The translations under genes were made by a program, and so were the position numbers. Shown here piece by piece: positions 25,669 to 34,081 of a stretch of DNA of 64,000 bases. Origin of the DNA: an uncultured Acidobacteriia bacterium (GTDB lineage Bacteria; Acidobacteriota; Terriglobia; Bryobacterales; Bryobacteraceae); contig CAIYVZ010000052.1 in assembly GCA_903929755.1 (NCBI GenBank), forward strand, positions 1 to 64,000, written 5' to 3'. The notes under the pieces were generated by a model, which worked only from the letters and a program-made list of their open reading frames with translations, did not search any database and was not told the origin of the DNA. Positions within the stretch are counted from its first letter, which is position 1; the number at the start of each line of letters is the position of its first letter.

Positions 25669-26637
25669 CTAAGCGCGGTTGCGGCGACGGGCGAAAGCCA
25701 GTGCGCCAAGGCCAGCAAGCATGGTAGCGATGGTGCCCGGTTCCGGGGTGTCCCCACCAAATGAGGCACCTGTGGGAGCCGTCAGACGGAGGATTTCCGT
25801 CCCCTGCGTGAGCAGCAGCGTACCGTTTGGATCGGCGGTAACGAAGTCACCGCGGGAACCACTGTCGGCGATCACGGTCTGGGCCAGAGAGGCGGTATTC
25901 ACCTCAACAAGGGTACCGCCATTGGTGTTCACAAACAGGTTGCCGGCGAGTGTACCCTGGCCGACTGCAATACCGTCAATTCCGCCAGCGATCGCGCCGG
26001 AATCGAAAACCGTCGCACTGTCGCTGATCCGGAAACCATAAACGTGGCCATTGCCGGAGTTGGCAGCGTAAAGGATCCCGGCGCTGACATCAACGGAAAG
26101 ACCGTCATATTGGCCGCCCGTCGTGAAACTGGTAACAACTCCGCCCAAAGTTATTCTGGAAATCCCGAGCCCGAAGTCGCTCCCGTTCACAAATAAGTCA
26201 GTCCCGTCGTTGGTGATGCCAGTGGCGTTTGAACGGAAGGCAAGGGACGCTCGGCTGGTGCCGTCAAAAGCCATCGAATAAACGCTGCTAGTCTGGGCGG
26301 TCATATAAATAGTGCCGCCCAGGTTCGTCAGGCCCACCGCTCCGCTGCCGCCATAATTTGCTGCCGGCGCTACAGTGCTTGCATCCTGACCATCAACGTC
26401 ATCCAGAATGCGGACGTTGCCAGGGTAATCCGCTACCATGACTTTACCGTCCGTACGAAAAGCTATTCCCAGCGGGCCACAACAGCCGGTCGAAGGGTAG
26501 TTATACGAGAACGTTGACAAGCCGAAGCCTGCGGTTGTTCCGGCAGCCGTCAACACCATCCCGGCGTTGGCGAATGAGGCCGTAGCTGAAGCCGCTGTTA
26601 ACAGGACAGCGGATCTAAACATATTTTGATACTTCAA
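25669..26637 (-). CDS. PEP-CTERM sorting-domain surface protein
   Basis: A 322-residue exported protein with a signal peptide (residues 1-25, ending near FANA). The middle is made of repeated beta-propeller-like segments (GIAFRTDGKVMVAD, GLTNLGGTIYM, GIAVGQGTLAGNLFVNT). The C-terminal tripartite signal is complete: TPEPGT, a hydrophobic helix MLAGLGALAFA, and RRRNR. Such proteins are cut and anchored or released by exosortase and are often tied to exopolysaccharide. No exosortase gene is in the window. It is likely a monocistronic gene with 146 bases of upstream non-coding DNA. Confidence 0.85.
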   Translation of the reverse strand: MKYQNMFRSAVLLTAASATASFANAGMVLTAAGTTAGFGLSTFSYNYPSTGCCGPLGIAFRTDGKVMVADYPGNVRILDDVDGQDASTVAPAANYGGSGAVGLTNLGGTIYMTAQTSSVYSMAFDGTSRASLAFRSNATGITNDGTDLFVNGSDFGLGISRITLGGVVTSFTTGGQYDGLSVDVSAGILYAANSGNGHVYGFRISDSATVFDSGAIAGGIDGIAVGQGTLAGNLFVNTNGGTLVEVNTASLAQTVIADSGSRGDFVTADPNGTLLLTQGTEILRLTAPTGASFGGDTPEPGTIATMLAGLGALAFARRRNRA

Positions 26638-26783
26638 AGTTCTCTCCGATCGGAAGTGTCACCCCACCAGATTTTCTTCATGGGTAATGAACTTCACAAT
26701 CGTAACTCGCCAAATGTGAGATGGTCAACAAAACGCTGAAGTGTTCGGCGTATTTGGGGTCTAGTACCTCTTCTGCCTACGCC

Positions 26784-27641
26784 TTACTTCAGGCTCTCAA
26801 TCGCGGCTCTGGTATCGCGCAGCATCTTGTCCACAGCATCTTTCGTCCGCTTGGTACCCCACCAGCCAAATCCCGTCGGACTCTGTCTCGAAAGCGACAT
26901 ACTGTCCACCTGCATGTCCAGTCCCCCGTCACGCTCCCGGATCAGCCAGTACGTGTTGGTTTTCCACAGGAACCCGTGGTCCTCGCCAAGAGGGAACAAG
27001 CCCGCAGCCGCGTTTTTCGGATCCCGCTGCTCCCGAATGCTCAGGGAAGCGGATTTCGCAATGAATCGATTCTTGTCCAGACGGTAGTAATGGACATCGT
27101 ACTTCGAGTCGTAAGTCACAGCGATCCACAACGTTGACTGCACCAGAAACAGATTGGTAAGGTAGTGCTCGTCCTCAGGCTTGCTGTCGGCCTGCTTTTC
27201 GCCCTTCGCGCTCCCCAAATCGCCCTTGAAGTACTTCACGTAATTCGGGTAGTCCTGCATAATCTGCCGGACCATCTCAAGCGTCGCGCCTTTCACCCGT
27301 ATCGACCCCGAAAAGTGGTGAATACTGCCACCGGAGACGTCCTTGCTTTCGCGTGGCTCCACTACGGGTTTGCCTTCATCGAAGGCCGACGCCTTGCCGC
27401 AGCAATTGCAGCACTGCCGGTCCACCCAGAGCTTTCCGGTGGATGAAAATCTTGCATAATCGGCTTTTTCGTAAGCTGCGACGTAGTCGTCAAAAGCCTT
27501 TGAAGTAGCCGGATCGAGGTGGGAGATTGGTATGACTGCCGCGCACAGCGTCACGGCCGAAACCAAGGTCAGGGCCGCCGCCGCGCCCCTGAAGGAACGC
27601 ACATATCCATAATAACGTTCCAGGTTAATCGGCGCCGCCAA
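26784..27641 (-). CDS. Exported SRPBCC/START-like protein with a CCxCC cluster
   Basis: Up to 285 residues. A hydrophobic segment (AAALTLVSAVTLCAAVIP) acts as a signal peptide; a GTG at 27602 would give a shorter, more usual signal than the TTG at 27641 used here. After about residue 105 it looks like a polyketide-cyclase/START fold: SGSIRVKGATLEMVRQIMQDYPNYVKYF, typical of SRPBCC N-termini, and a C-terminal helix DKMLRDTRAAIESL. The odd feature is QCCNCCGK in the N-terminal part, two vicinal cysteine pairs that could bind a metal. The 5' end overlaps the response regulator by up to 17 bases, so it is probably co-transcribed with the two-component genes. Confidence 0.65.
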   Translation of the reverse strand: MAAPINLERYYGYVRSFRGAAAALTLVSAVTLCAAVIPISHLDPATSKAFDDYVAAYEKADYARFSSTGKLWVDRQCCNCCGKASAFDEGKPVVEPRESKDVSGGSIHHFSGSIRVKGATLEMVRQIMQDYPNYVKYFKGDLGSAKGEKQADSKPEDEHYLTNLFLVQSTLWIAVTYDSKYDVHYYRLDKNRFIAKSASLSIREQRDPKNAAAGLFPLGEDHGFLWKTNTYWLIRERDGGLDMQVDSMSLSRQSPTGFGWWGTKRTKDAVDKMLRDTRAAIESLK

Positions 27642-28380
27642 TCAACTCCCGGAAGCGCGCGTAACCGGCCCGGCTTACCGGCGTCTGGGTGCCGTCGGCC
27701 AGCACGGCCAGCCACGTGTCTTTGGTATTCGGATCGAGCCTGACAATCTTCTGAATATTCACCAGATATGACCGGTGCATTCGCAGAAATCTCTGTGGAT
27801 CCAGCGCCGCTTCCAGGCTGGCAATCGTCTGCTGCTTCATCCAGGTCCTGCCGTCACTCCTGAGTGATACGTAGTCGTCCTGCGCCTCGGCATAGTCGAG
27901 CTTGTGAACCGGAATCACGTGAACTCTTGGACCGTCTTTCACCACAATCCGTTCCAAAAACTCTCCTGGTCGTCGGGCCGCGTGTTTCAGGTCGTGCGCC
28001 GCCAGCGGTTCCGCGGCTACCGCTCCCAGTCGAGCCCGCACACGAGCGAGCGAGGCCTCCAGTCGCGTTGCGCTGAACGGTTTCAGCAGATAATCCACAG
28101 CCGCCGCCTCAAACGCCCGCATGGCGTATTCATCGAACGCCGTTACAAATACCACCGCGCGCGCTTCGGTGGCCAGTTCGAGTACTTCAAACCCGTCGAG
28201 CTTTGGCATCTGCACGTCCAGGAACGCCACATCCGGTTTCGTCTCGTGAATCGCCTTCACCGCTTCCAGGCCGTTGGAGCACTCGGCCACAATCTCGATC
28301 CGCCCGTCGCGCAGGAGATGCTCCCGCAACACCCTGCGGGCCAGGTCTTCGTCGTCAGCCATCACAACCCGGAGTTTCAT
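27625..28380 (-). CDS. LytTR-family response regulator
   Basis: A 251-residue regulator. The receiver domain has acidic pair D9-D10, phospho-acceptor D55 (AFLDVQMP) and the conserved lysine in LLKPF; the C-terminal LytTR DNA-binding domain (about 145-251) has LDYAEAQDDYVSL, and RFLRMHRSYLVNI near its end. ATG 28380 was chosen because the upstream extension to 28437 overlaps the kinase gene and adds unrelated residues. Its start overlaps the kinase stop by 4 bases. It is expected to bind paired direct repeats when phosphorylated by the kinase. Confidence 0.93.
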   Translation of the reverse strand: MKLRVVMADDEDLARRVLREHLLRDGRIEIVAECSNGLEAVKAIHETKPDVAFLDVQMPKLDGFEVLELATEARAVVFVTAFDEYAMRAFEAAAVDYLLKPFSATRLEASLARVRARLGAVAAEPLAAHDLKHAARRPGEFLERIVVKDGPRVHVIPVHKLDYAEAQDDYVSLRSDGRTWMKQQTIASLEAALDPQRFLRMHRSYLVNIQKIVRLDPNTKDTWLAVLADGTQTPVSRAGYARFRELIGGAD

Positions 28381-29426
28381 GCCGTTTCTCCCGCCGTTGC
28401 CCGTCCCATTGGAATCGTCACCGTCACTTCGTACCACGCCTCCCGCGCCTCTATCTCCATCCTTGCCCCATTGCCGTATCTTGACGCCAGCCGCTCCCGG
28501 ATATTCCTCAACCCGAGGCCGTTCTTCCCCGTGGAGGGGGACTCCGGATCAAATGGGTTCGAAATTCGAAACCACAGTTGCCCCCGCTCTACCCGGCCCT
28601 CCAGCACAATTTCGCCGCCCTCGGCCATCATCGCTACCCCGTGCTTCACCGCGTTTTCCACCAGCGGCTGGATAATCAGCGGCGGAACTTCCGCTGTATT
28701 ACACTCGCCCGCGATCTCGGTCCGAATGCGGAGCCTGCCGCCAAACCGCACTTTCTCTACATTCAGGTACATCTCCGTGAGTGCCATCTCTTCGCGAAAC
28801 GGTACCGTCACCCTTTCACCCAGGCGCAGCGAAGTTCGCAGAAAATCGGCCAGGCGGATACACATTTCACGAGCCTGCTCCGCGTCCACAGCCGTCAGGG
28901 CGCTGATGGAATTCAGGCTGTTGAACAGAAAGTGCGGGTTCACTTGCGCCTTTAGCGCCCGCAGTTGCGCCTCGCGCGCCAGAACCTCCGCCCTCCGCGA
29001 GGCCTCCATTTCCAGCCACGCGTAATGCAGCGCCACGGCCAGCAGGTACAACATGGCGAACATTGCCTGCAGGACCGGAGCTGAGGCCCCCAGCCCCCCT
29101 TCAAATTCGGGAAACGCAGGCACCAGCGCGGAGGTGATGATTCGTCCCGCCACCGTGACAGCCCCCGAGATCCCGATTGCGGGCACCACATGGTTGAACG
29201 CCAGTTTCGTCCACGGCGACGAACGAAGTGGAATTGACCGGCACACATAGTAAGGCGCCAGGCACACCACGGCCAGTAGCAGCGTTACGGGCAGCGTCCA
29301 TGCAATAGCTCCCGCAACCGGCCAGCGCCCGGCTTCATTGGCGGCGATCCCGAGAATTGCGCCCAGCGGAAGCCAGGCCGCCAGATACGCCGCCAATCGC
29401 CGCCCGCTTGTGAGAATTGGGTGCAT
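28377..29426 (-). CDS. LytS/YehU-type sensor histidine kinase
   Basis: A 349-residue kinase. About four TM helices fill residues 8-140 with no large periplasmic sensor. The His_kinase (PF06580) core starts with QVNPHFLFNSLNSISAL, phospho-histidine H165; the ATPase part has IIQPLVENAVKHG (N box) and NGLGLRNIRERL (G box). It phosphorylates the LytTR regulator encoded by the overlapping downstream gene. Upstream in the same transcript are LiaF-like membrane proteins, which suggests an envelope-stress input by analogy with LiaFSR-type systems. Confidence 0.93.
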   Translation of the reverse strand: MHPILTSGRRLAAYLAAWLPLGAILGIAANEAGRWPVAGAIAWTLPVTLLLAVVCLAPYYVCRSIPLRSSPWTKLAFNHVVPAIGISGAVTVAGRIITSALVPAFPEFEGGLGASAPVLQAMFAMLYLLAVALHYAWLEMEASRRAEVLAREAQLRALKAQVNPHFLFNSLNSISALTAVDAEQAREMCIRLADFLRTSLRLGERVTVPFREEMALTEMYLNVEKVRFGGRLRIRTEIAGECNTAEVPPLIIQPLVENAVKHGVAMMAEGGEIVLEGRVERGQLWFRISNPFDPESPSTGKNGLGLRNIRERLASRYGNGARMEIEAREAWYEVTVTIPMGRATAGETA

Positions 29427-29430
29427 CCGG

Positions 29431-30210
29431 TTAGTTCATCAGCACGACGGCCCCAAACGCCACGCCACCGCGAATCACCAGCACGGGAGAGATAACGCCC
29501 GGTTCCGGCCGGGGAGGCAGCGTCTTATCCTCAAACTGTCCGAATACGGCGTTGCCTTCTACCGAGACCTTCCAGTGCTCCGGCACGCGGATCTCAATCC
29601 CGCCAAACGCAGCATTCGTTTCCAGCACCACTCGCCGCGTTTCGTTCGAAATCTCCGCACGGCGAAGATTGATCTCGATTCCCCCAAAAGCCGCCGTCAG
29701 GGTTCCTCCCTCAAAAGTCTGCGATTCAATGCGGCGCTTCACCTGGCTGAAAAGAGCTTGTTCATTCAGTCTGCTTCCGGTGCTCTGCGATTCGCTGGAA
29801 CTTCCCACGTTAGTGGCACCGCGGGCGAATGTGTCCATGAAGGGCCGCCATTGCAGCCGGTGAATCAGCATCACGACGCCTGCGGCAATCAGAGCCAGCG
29901 GCCACAGGATATTGCCCCGGAGATGCAGTAGGCCCAGTTCCCGCAGAATCAGCAAGATGCCGCCGAGTATCGCAGCGCCTGACCAGATCCGGACCGCCGT
30001 GCTGGGCGTCCGAATCGCCATCAACACGCCGTACGCCAGCAGCGCCACGGGCCAGATCATCCCGGCTGCACGGAATGGCAGAATGGCCAGATTATCAATG
30101 AACATCAGGCTGCCGGCGATTACCAGCAACATTCCCAGCACCATGCCGGGCTTTACCGGGCCTTCACAAAATCGCCTGTCGAACCGGATCCGTTGTCTTT
30201 GTTCGTCCAC
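29431..30210 (-). CDS. LiaF-like membrane protein with C-terminal adhesin-type repeats
   Basis: About 259 residues from GTG 30210 (ATG 30144 is an alternative). Four TM helices lie in the first half (DUF5668-like), followed by a soluble domain with repeated VVLETNAAFGGIEIRVPEHWKV and GNAVFGQFEDKT segments, the cell-wall-active-antibiotics response fold seen in LiaF/VraT proteins. LiaF proteins inhibit a cognate sensor kinase until envelope damage. Its position 4 bases before the kinase start supports such a role here. The long open frame to 30417 is rejected because it covers the small upstream gene. Confidence 0.75.
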   Translation of the reverse strand: MDEQRQRIRFDRRFCEGPVKPGMVLGMLLVIAGSLMFIDNLAILPFRAAGMIWPVALLAYGVLMAIRTPSTAVRIWSGAAILGGILLILRELGLLHLRGNILWPLALIAAGVVMLIHRLQWRPFMDTFARGATNVGSSSESQSTGSRLNEQALFSQVKRRIESQTFEGGTLTAAFGGIEINLRRAEISNETRRVVLETNAAFGGIEIRVPEHWKVSVEGNAVFGQFEDKTLPPRPEPGVISPVLVIRGGVAFGAVVLMN

Positions 30211-30401
30211 AAGTACTCCTGGGCGCGCGCCCTTTTCGTCCACAGGTAAACCTCTTCCAGCCCAGTAGCAATCAGCGTAACCGGCCAGTAGCTCCAGACC
30301 CGCCATTGGGGCAGCAGCCCCCACCCGCTCATCATCGAAGCCACCACCATCAGCGTCAGCAGGAGAGGAATCATCAGGATGCCGGGGTAATAAGTTCTCA
30401 A
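30153..30401 (-). CDS. Small two-helix membrane protein
   Basis: An 82-residue protein with two hydrophobic segments (about residues 8-26 and 33-48, SYWPVTLIATGLEEVYLW) and a basic/polar tail. This resembles the short DUF5668-type first modules found beside LiaF-like proteins. It is the first gene of the run leading to LiaF-like protein, kinase and regulator, and overlaps the preferred start of the LiaF-like gene by 58 bases. No known function; a regulatory partner of the kinase is a reasonable guess. Confidence 0.6.
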   Translation of the reverse strand: MRTYYPGILMIPLLLTLMVVASMMSGWGLLPQWRVWSYWPVTLIATGLEEVYLWTKRARAQEYLWTNKDNGSGSTGDFVKAR

Positions 30402-30476
30402 GTTCGTTTGCCCTCAAAGTGATGGTAGGGCGGGGAAGGGGGGCGGGTCACCAGGAATTCGGCGAATGCCCGGAAG

Positions 30477-30758
30477 CTACCGGCGAATGCCGAAATCCAC
30501 AACTGTAGCCCCCCAGCCCCCCGCTTCCGCGGGGGCATCCGCGAACTGCGTCACAAATTGCGTTCGGGCCAGAATCTTCCGGACCGCCTCCCGCTGGACG
30601 CCAAGCCCGCGGCCATGAATGATCCGTACGTACGCGAACCCCAGGGCCTGCGCCTCTTCCAGATACGCCTCCACCACGCCCGCCACATCGCGGGGCAGGA
30701 CCGAGTGCAGATCCAGAACGTCGGTCACTTCTAGCCGAATTGGCTCGTCTTCATCCAC
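30477..30758 (-). CDS. Smr-domain protein
   Basis: A 93-residue stand-alone Smr domain: LDLHSVLPRDVAGVVEAYL, RIIHGRGLGVQREAVRKIL and a C-terminal GATVVDFGIRR. The LDxH and HGxGxG motifs characterise Smr domains of MutS2 and of free Smr endonucleases acting on branched DNA or on mRNA in ribosome rescue. A free domain of this length is common in Acidobacteriota. It is preceded by a strong terminator, so it has its own promoter between 30758 and about 30778. Confidence 0.88.
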   Translation of the reverse strand: MDEDEPIRLEVTDVLDLHSVLPRDVAGVVEAYLEEAQALGFAYVRIIHGRGLGVQREAVRKILARTQFVTQFADAPAEAGGWGATVVDFGIRR

Positions 30759-30777
30759 TTATTTGTGTCTCCGGGCA

Positions 30778-30811
30778 AGAAAAAACCCGGCTGCCTCATC
30801 AGCAACCGGGT
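30778..30811 (-). terminator. Rho-independent terminator after the DUF465 gene
   Basis: On the minus strand a 10-base stem (GCAACCGGGT at 30802-30811 with ACCCGGCTGC at 30785-30794, one wobble pair) with a 7-base loop is followed by a run of T (plus-strand A at 30778-30785). It ends the DUF465 transcript about 40 bases past its stop. Confidence 0.88.
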
Positions 30812-30849
30812 CCCTGTCTTTCTAAAGATGCAAGCGCACCTGATGAGCT

Positions 30850-31098
30850 TCAACCAGCAGCGTGTTGTAGCCTGTACTCACTTACAGTCTGTTCAATCTG
30901 GTCTTTCAGCTGTAGTTTGAGTTTTTTCAGACGATGTTCCTCGACCTCTTCGGCTGGCGAGAGGGCGTGCTTGGCTTCCAGTTCCGCCACCAGGACATCA
31001 AGCTGGTGGTGTTGGTCGACCATAGCGCGGAATTGCTCATTCGTCTGCATCAGATGCGCTTTGAGTTCTTCTTGTTCGTTCCGGTCCATGCTGGGCAT
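30850..31098 (-). CDS. DUF465/YdcH-family small coiled-coil protein
   Basis: Up to 82 residues; the ATG at 31089 (MDRNEQEEL) is a likely alternative start. It is nearly all helical and charged: HHQLDVLVAELEAKHALSPAEEVEEHRLKKLKLQLKDQIEQ forms a helical hairpin with the family's LDxxI/V and LKKxKLxLKD core. Function is unknown; members are abundant small proteins. It ends at a strong terminator. Confidence 0.85.
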   Translation of the reverse strand: MPSMDRNEQEELKAHLMQTNEQFRAMVDQHHQLDVLVAELEAKHALSPAEEVEEHRLKKLKLQLKDQIEQTVSEYRLQHAAG

Positions 31099-31227
31099 CT
31101 CTCCTTCAGTGGAGTTGCCACGCCCTCCCGCCTTTCGGAACCGTCAGCGGTCAGGTGGGTCTTCACGTCACCTATTCAACTTCTTTCAGGCTTTGCTCGA
31201 CTACTCCCGCCTGACATCCGCACTGTA

Positions 31228-31644
31228 TCATGAACTTCTTTTCATGACAACCGCGTCCACCGTACCCTGTCCGTAATAGCCCGGACGGACACCTTGACCC
31301 TGCCAGCCCAGTTTGCTGTAAAGAAATCTGGCGGCAGTGTTAGGCGCGGCCACCTCAAGGAATATATCCCCGCTGGCCACCCGAATCAGTTCCCAAAGAA
31401 TCATCTCCGCCACGCCCAGTCGCCGAAACGCCGGGTCCACGGCAAGATTCAAAAGTTCAGCCTCATCCGCCGCCGTCTGCCGCCACGCACAGAAACCCGC
31501 AGGCTTACCGTCGCACAAAGCCAGCAGAACCTCATAGTTCGAGTAGTCCCCCACCGGCCACTGTGCCGCCTCGGGCGACGCCCCCTGAATGCGAGTGATT
31601 GCCGGATAGTCGGAAGCCTTTGCCGCTCGAACCAGAATCGTCAC
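31228..31644 (-). CDS. GNAT acetyltransferase (RimI-like)
   Basis: A 138-residue GNAT domain. LNLAVDPAFRRLGVAEMILWELI carries the acetyl-CoA pyrophosphate loop (R-x-x-G-x-A), and FLEVAAPNTAARFLYSKLGW matches the RimI C-terminal pattern (xLEVRxSNxxAxxLYxxxGF). It acetylates an alpha-amino group or small molecule; RimI targets ribosomal protein S18 but other targets are possible. It is 10 bases after the spermidine-synthase-like gene and probably the last gene of the long polysaccharide operon. Confidence 0.85.
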   Translation of the reverse strand: MTILVRAAKASDYPAITRIQGASPEAAQWPVGDYSNYEVLLALCDGKPAGFCAWRQTAADEAELLNLAVDPAFRRLGVAEMILWELIRVASGDIFLEVAAPNTAARFLYSKLGWQGQGVRPGYYGQGTVDAVVMKRSS

Positions 31645-31654
31645 TGGAATTTTG

Positions 31655-34081
31655 CTATTGGCCGTTCGGCAGGGCGTTCAGCAGGGTCTTTACCTTTTCC
31701 GCATCCCCGGTGAAAACGTCTGTCGGTGTCTTACGGTATTTCAGCATCCGCCGGTACAGGTAGTCATCAAGCGTCGCGTTGATGCCCCAGCCCGCCAGGT
31801 AGCTCAGCTTCAGATCCCCGTCCGTATTGGCCTCTGCGTCCTTCACCCACGGATACATATCCTTCGCGTTACCGGTATAGGTAGAGAACAGGTCGAACAG
31901 GTTGTTCACGCCGATGTCGCGCAAAGACTGCCGCACGGGCTCATGTTCCGGTGCCGAATACTTCGCTTCCACCGTATCCAGGTTGATCCGCAGCGGGCCA
32001 TTTTGCGCCAGGAACACCATGTCATAACCCAGACCATCCCGCAGATTCGCCCAGACCGAGCCTTCCGGAAACGCATCAAAGAACGTCTTCAGCTCGCTGC
32101 GGAACGTCGGTTCGTCCGTCTCGTAAAGCGGTACGTACAGGCTGAACATCCCGCCCGGATTCAAATGCCGCTTCACCGACTCGAAATACTCCCGCGAATA
32201 CAGCGCCGCCGTGCCCTTAATGAAGACGTCCAGCGGATCTGAGGCGATGATGTCGTACTTGTCGGTTGTCGTCATCAGATAATGCCGGGCGTCGTCAAAC
32301 ACAATCCGCGTCTTCGGGTTCAGGGCCACCCGGTAGTCCTGGTCGCCAAAGTACTTCGTGGACGCAGGTGGAATCACGGGTTCAATCTCGCAAACCGTAA
32401 TGTGTTCAATGCCAGGATACCGAGTAAAAGTACCGGCCGAAACGCCCGCGCCGAACCCAATCCCCAGCACAGACTTCGGATTTGGATGCAGCAGGGCAGG
32501 CAAATGCCCTACCATTCGCTGCAGCTTCATATCGAAGATCTCGGTGGTCGCTTCCACGTGGCCGTTCACGTTTACGTATACCGTGCCGTTATTCCACCGG
32601 GAGATTGCGACCGAAGAATTCCTGCCTTCTTTGGTGTACAGAATCTGCGAAAAGCCTTTGTTCGCCGCCATGCGCCGACCGTAAGCGATCAGTTCGCCCG
32701 GAATCGGGTCCATGGTCCAGGCGCACACCATCGCAACCAGCGTCGCCGCAGCCACACCAGCCACGGAGAAGAAAGACTTCCTCATAACCGGCACAATCGC
32801 TACCAGCCCGCTCAGTGCCGCCGTTACCAGCATCACCTGCAAGGTGGCGTATGACCCGATAGCCGGAATCATCCAGAGGCTGACCAGAAGCGCGCCCACA
32901 ATCCCACCCAGTGTGTTGGCCGCATAAACACCGCCTGCGGCGCGACCGGAATCTTCGCCCGGCTTCGCCACTGCCGCACACGCCAGAGGGAAGCTGGCTC
33001 CCCAGAACAGCGTGGCTGGCAACAGCGCATAAATCACGCGCTTAATATCCAGAAAGTACATGTGCCACGGGTCGCCTGTGGTCAAAACGTCGTCCTGCCA
33101 GTAGGGCAGGGAATTCACAATCGCGTAGGCCGTCCAGGCCATACCGAGCGCCAGGAAGATCTGTGACCAGCCCAGCGCATTCTGCGCCCGAACCTTCTTC
33201 ACCATGGCCGAGCCCGCCGCACTACCCAGTGCCAGCCCAAACAGGAACACTGCCAGGATGATGGCGAACACGTACACGGTACCCAGCAGCAGATAGCCCA
33301 GCAGCCGGGTCCAAACCACCTCGGCACCCAGGGCGGTTGCGCCTGAAAGTCCGATGGTCAGATAAACCGGCCAGTTGATCGAGCTCGTGGAAGCTGCCGA
33401 CGCATTCTCGCGTTCCTCAAGATCTTCCGGAGCCTTCACCACACTCGACAGAAGGAAGCTGGCCGCCGCCACCAGGAAATTGATACCCACCGCCACATAG
33501 GTCGCGGTCGCCATATTGAAAACACGCAGCAGATAGAATCCCGCCAGCAGGCAACCGAACACGGCGCCGGCCGTATTGCCGCCGTACAGGTAACCCCACC
33601 ACGAAACACCAGACGGGGTCCCCTGGATCCACTTCACAATGGCCGGCAGCGAAGCGCCCATCAGGATGGTTGGCACCAGCATCACCACGCCGGCCAGCAG
33701 GCCGCGCAGCAGCATACTTTCCAGACCATGCTCCGCACCCGTCATATAGACACCACTCAGGTACGGCAGCAGGCCCTGCACCACCAGCGCAAACACGCCG
33801 ATGCCAGCTTCCAGACCCGCATATACCTTCAAGGGATGGTTATTCCACTTCCGGCGCGGGAACCACAGGCTGCCGATACACAACCCGCCCATGTACGTGG
33901 CGAGCAAAACACCCAGCGATACAGAAGTCGAGCCAATAGCCAACTGCAGAGACTGGTACCAAACCACCTCATAGATCAGGGCCGCGCATCCGCTAAGAGC
34001 GAATAAAATCAGCAGAAGGAAGAAGTGGGAGGGAGCACGTTCTGCGGGAGGTGTGGGGGTTATGGAGACGTCGGGGCTCAT
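31655..34081 (-). CDS. Membrane-fused spermidine synthase-like protein
   Basis: An 808-residue protein. The first half has about 12-14 TM helices of MFS/SpeE-membrane type; the second half (about 500-720) is a spermidine synthase-like Rossmann fold with SVLGIGFGAGVSAGTF and CEIEPVIPPAS, plus FDDARHYL. Such fused proteins are common in Acidobacteriota next to polysaccharide genes; whether they transfer an aminopropyl group is not known. Its start overlaps the ABC permease stop by 4 bases. The C-terminal 80 residues are helical. Confidence 0.85.
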   Translation of the reverse strand: MSPDVSITPTPPAERAPSHFFLLLILFALSGCAALIYEVVWYQSLQLAIGSTSVSLGVLLATYMGGLCIGSLWFPRRKWNNHPLKVYAGLEAGIGVFALVVQGLLPYLSGVYMTGAEHGLESMLLRGLLAGVVMLVPTILMGASLPAIVKWIQGTPSGVSWWGYLYGGNTAGAVFGCLLAGFYLLRVFNMATATYVAVGINFLVAAASFLLSSVVKAPEDLEERENASAASTSSINWPVYLTIGLSGATALGAEVVWTRLLGYLLLGTVYVFAIILAVFLFGLALGSAAGSAMVKKVRAQNALGWSQIFLALGMAWTAYAIVNSLPYWQDDVLTTGDPWHMYFLDIKRVIYALLPATLFWGASFPLACAAVAKPGEDSGRAAGGVYAANTLGGIVGALLVSLWMIPAIGSYATLQVMLVTAALSGLVAIVPVMRKSFFSVAGVAAATLVAMVCAWTMDPIPGELIAYGRRMAANKGFSQILYTKEGRNSSVAISRWNNGTVYVNVNGHVEATTEIFDMKLQRMVGHLPALLHPNPKSVLGIGFGAGVSAGTFTRYPGIEHITVCEIEPVIPPASTKYFGDQDYRVALNPKTRIVFDDARHYLMTTTDKYDIIASDPLDVFIKGTAALYSREYFESVKRHLNPGGMFSLYVPLYETDEPTFRSELKTFFDAFPEGSVWANLRDGLGYDMVFLAQNGPLRINLDTVEAKYSAPEHEPVRQSLRDIGVNNLFDLFSTYTGNAKDMYPWVKDAEANTDGDLKLSYLAGWGINATLDDYLYRRMLKYRKTPTDVFTGDAEKVKTLLNALPNGQ

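Noticed and set aside
29431-30417. Full 328-residue reading of the LiaF-like frame
   Set aside because: The first 69 residues are the shifted reading of the small membrane protein gene (30153-30401) and have no TM or domain character.
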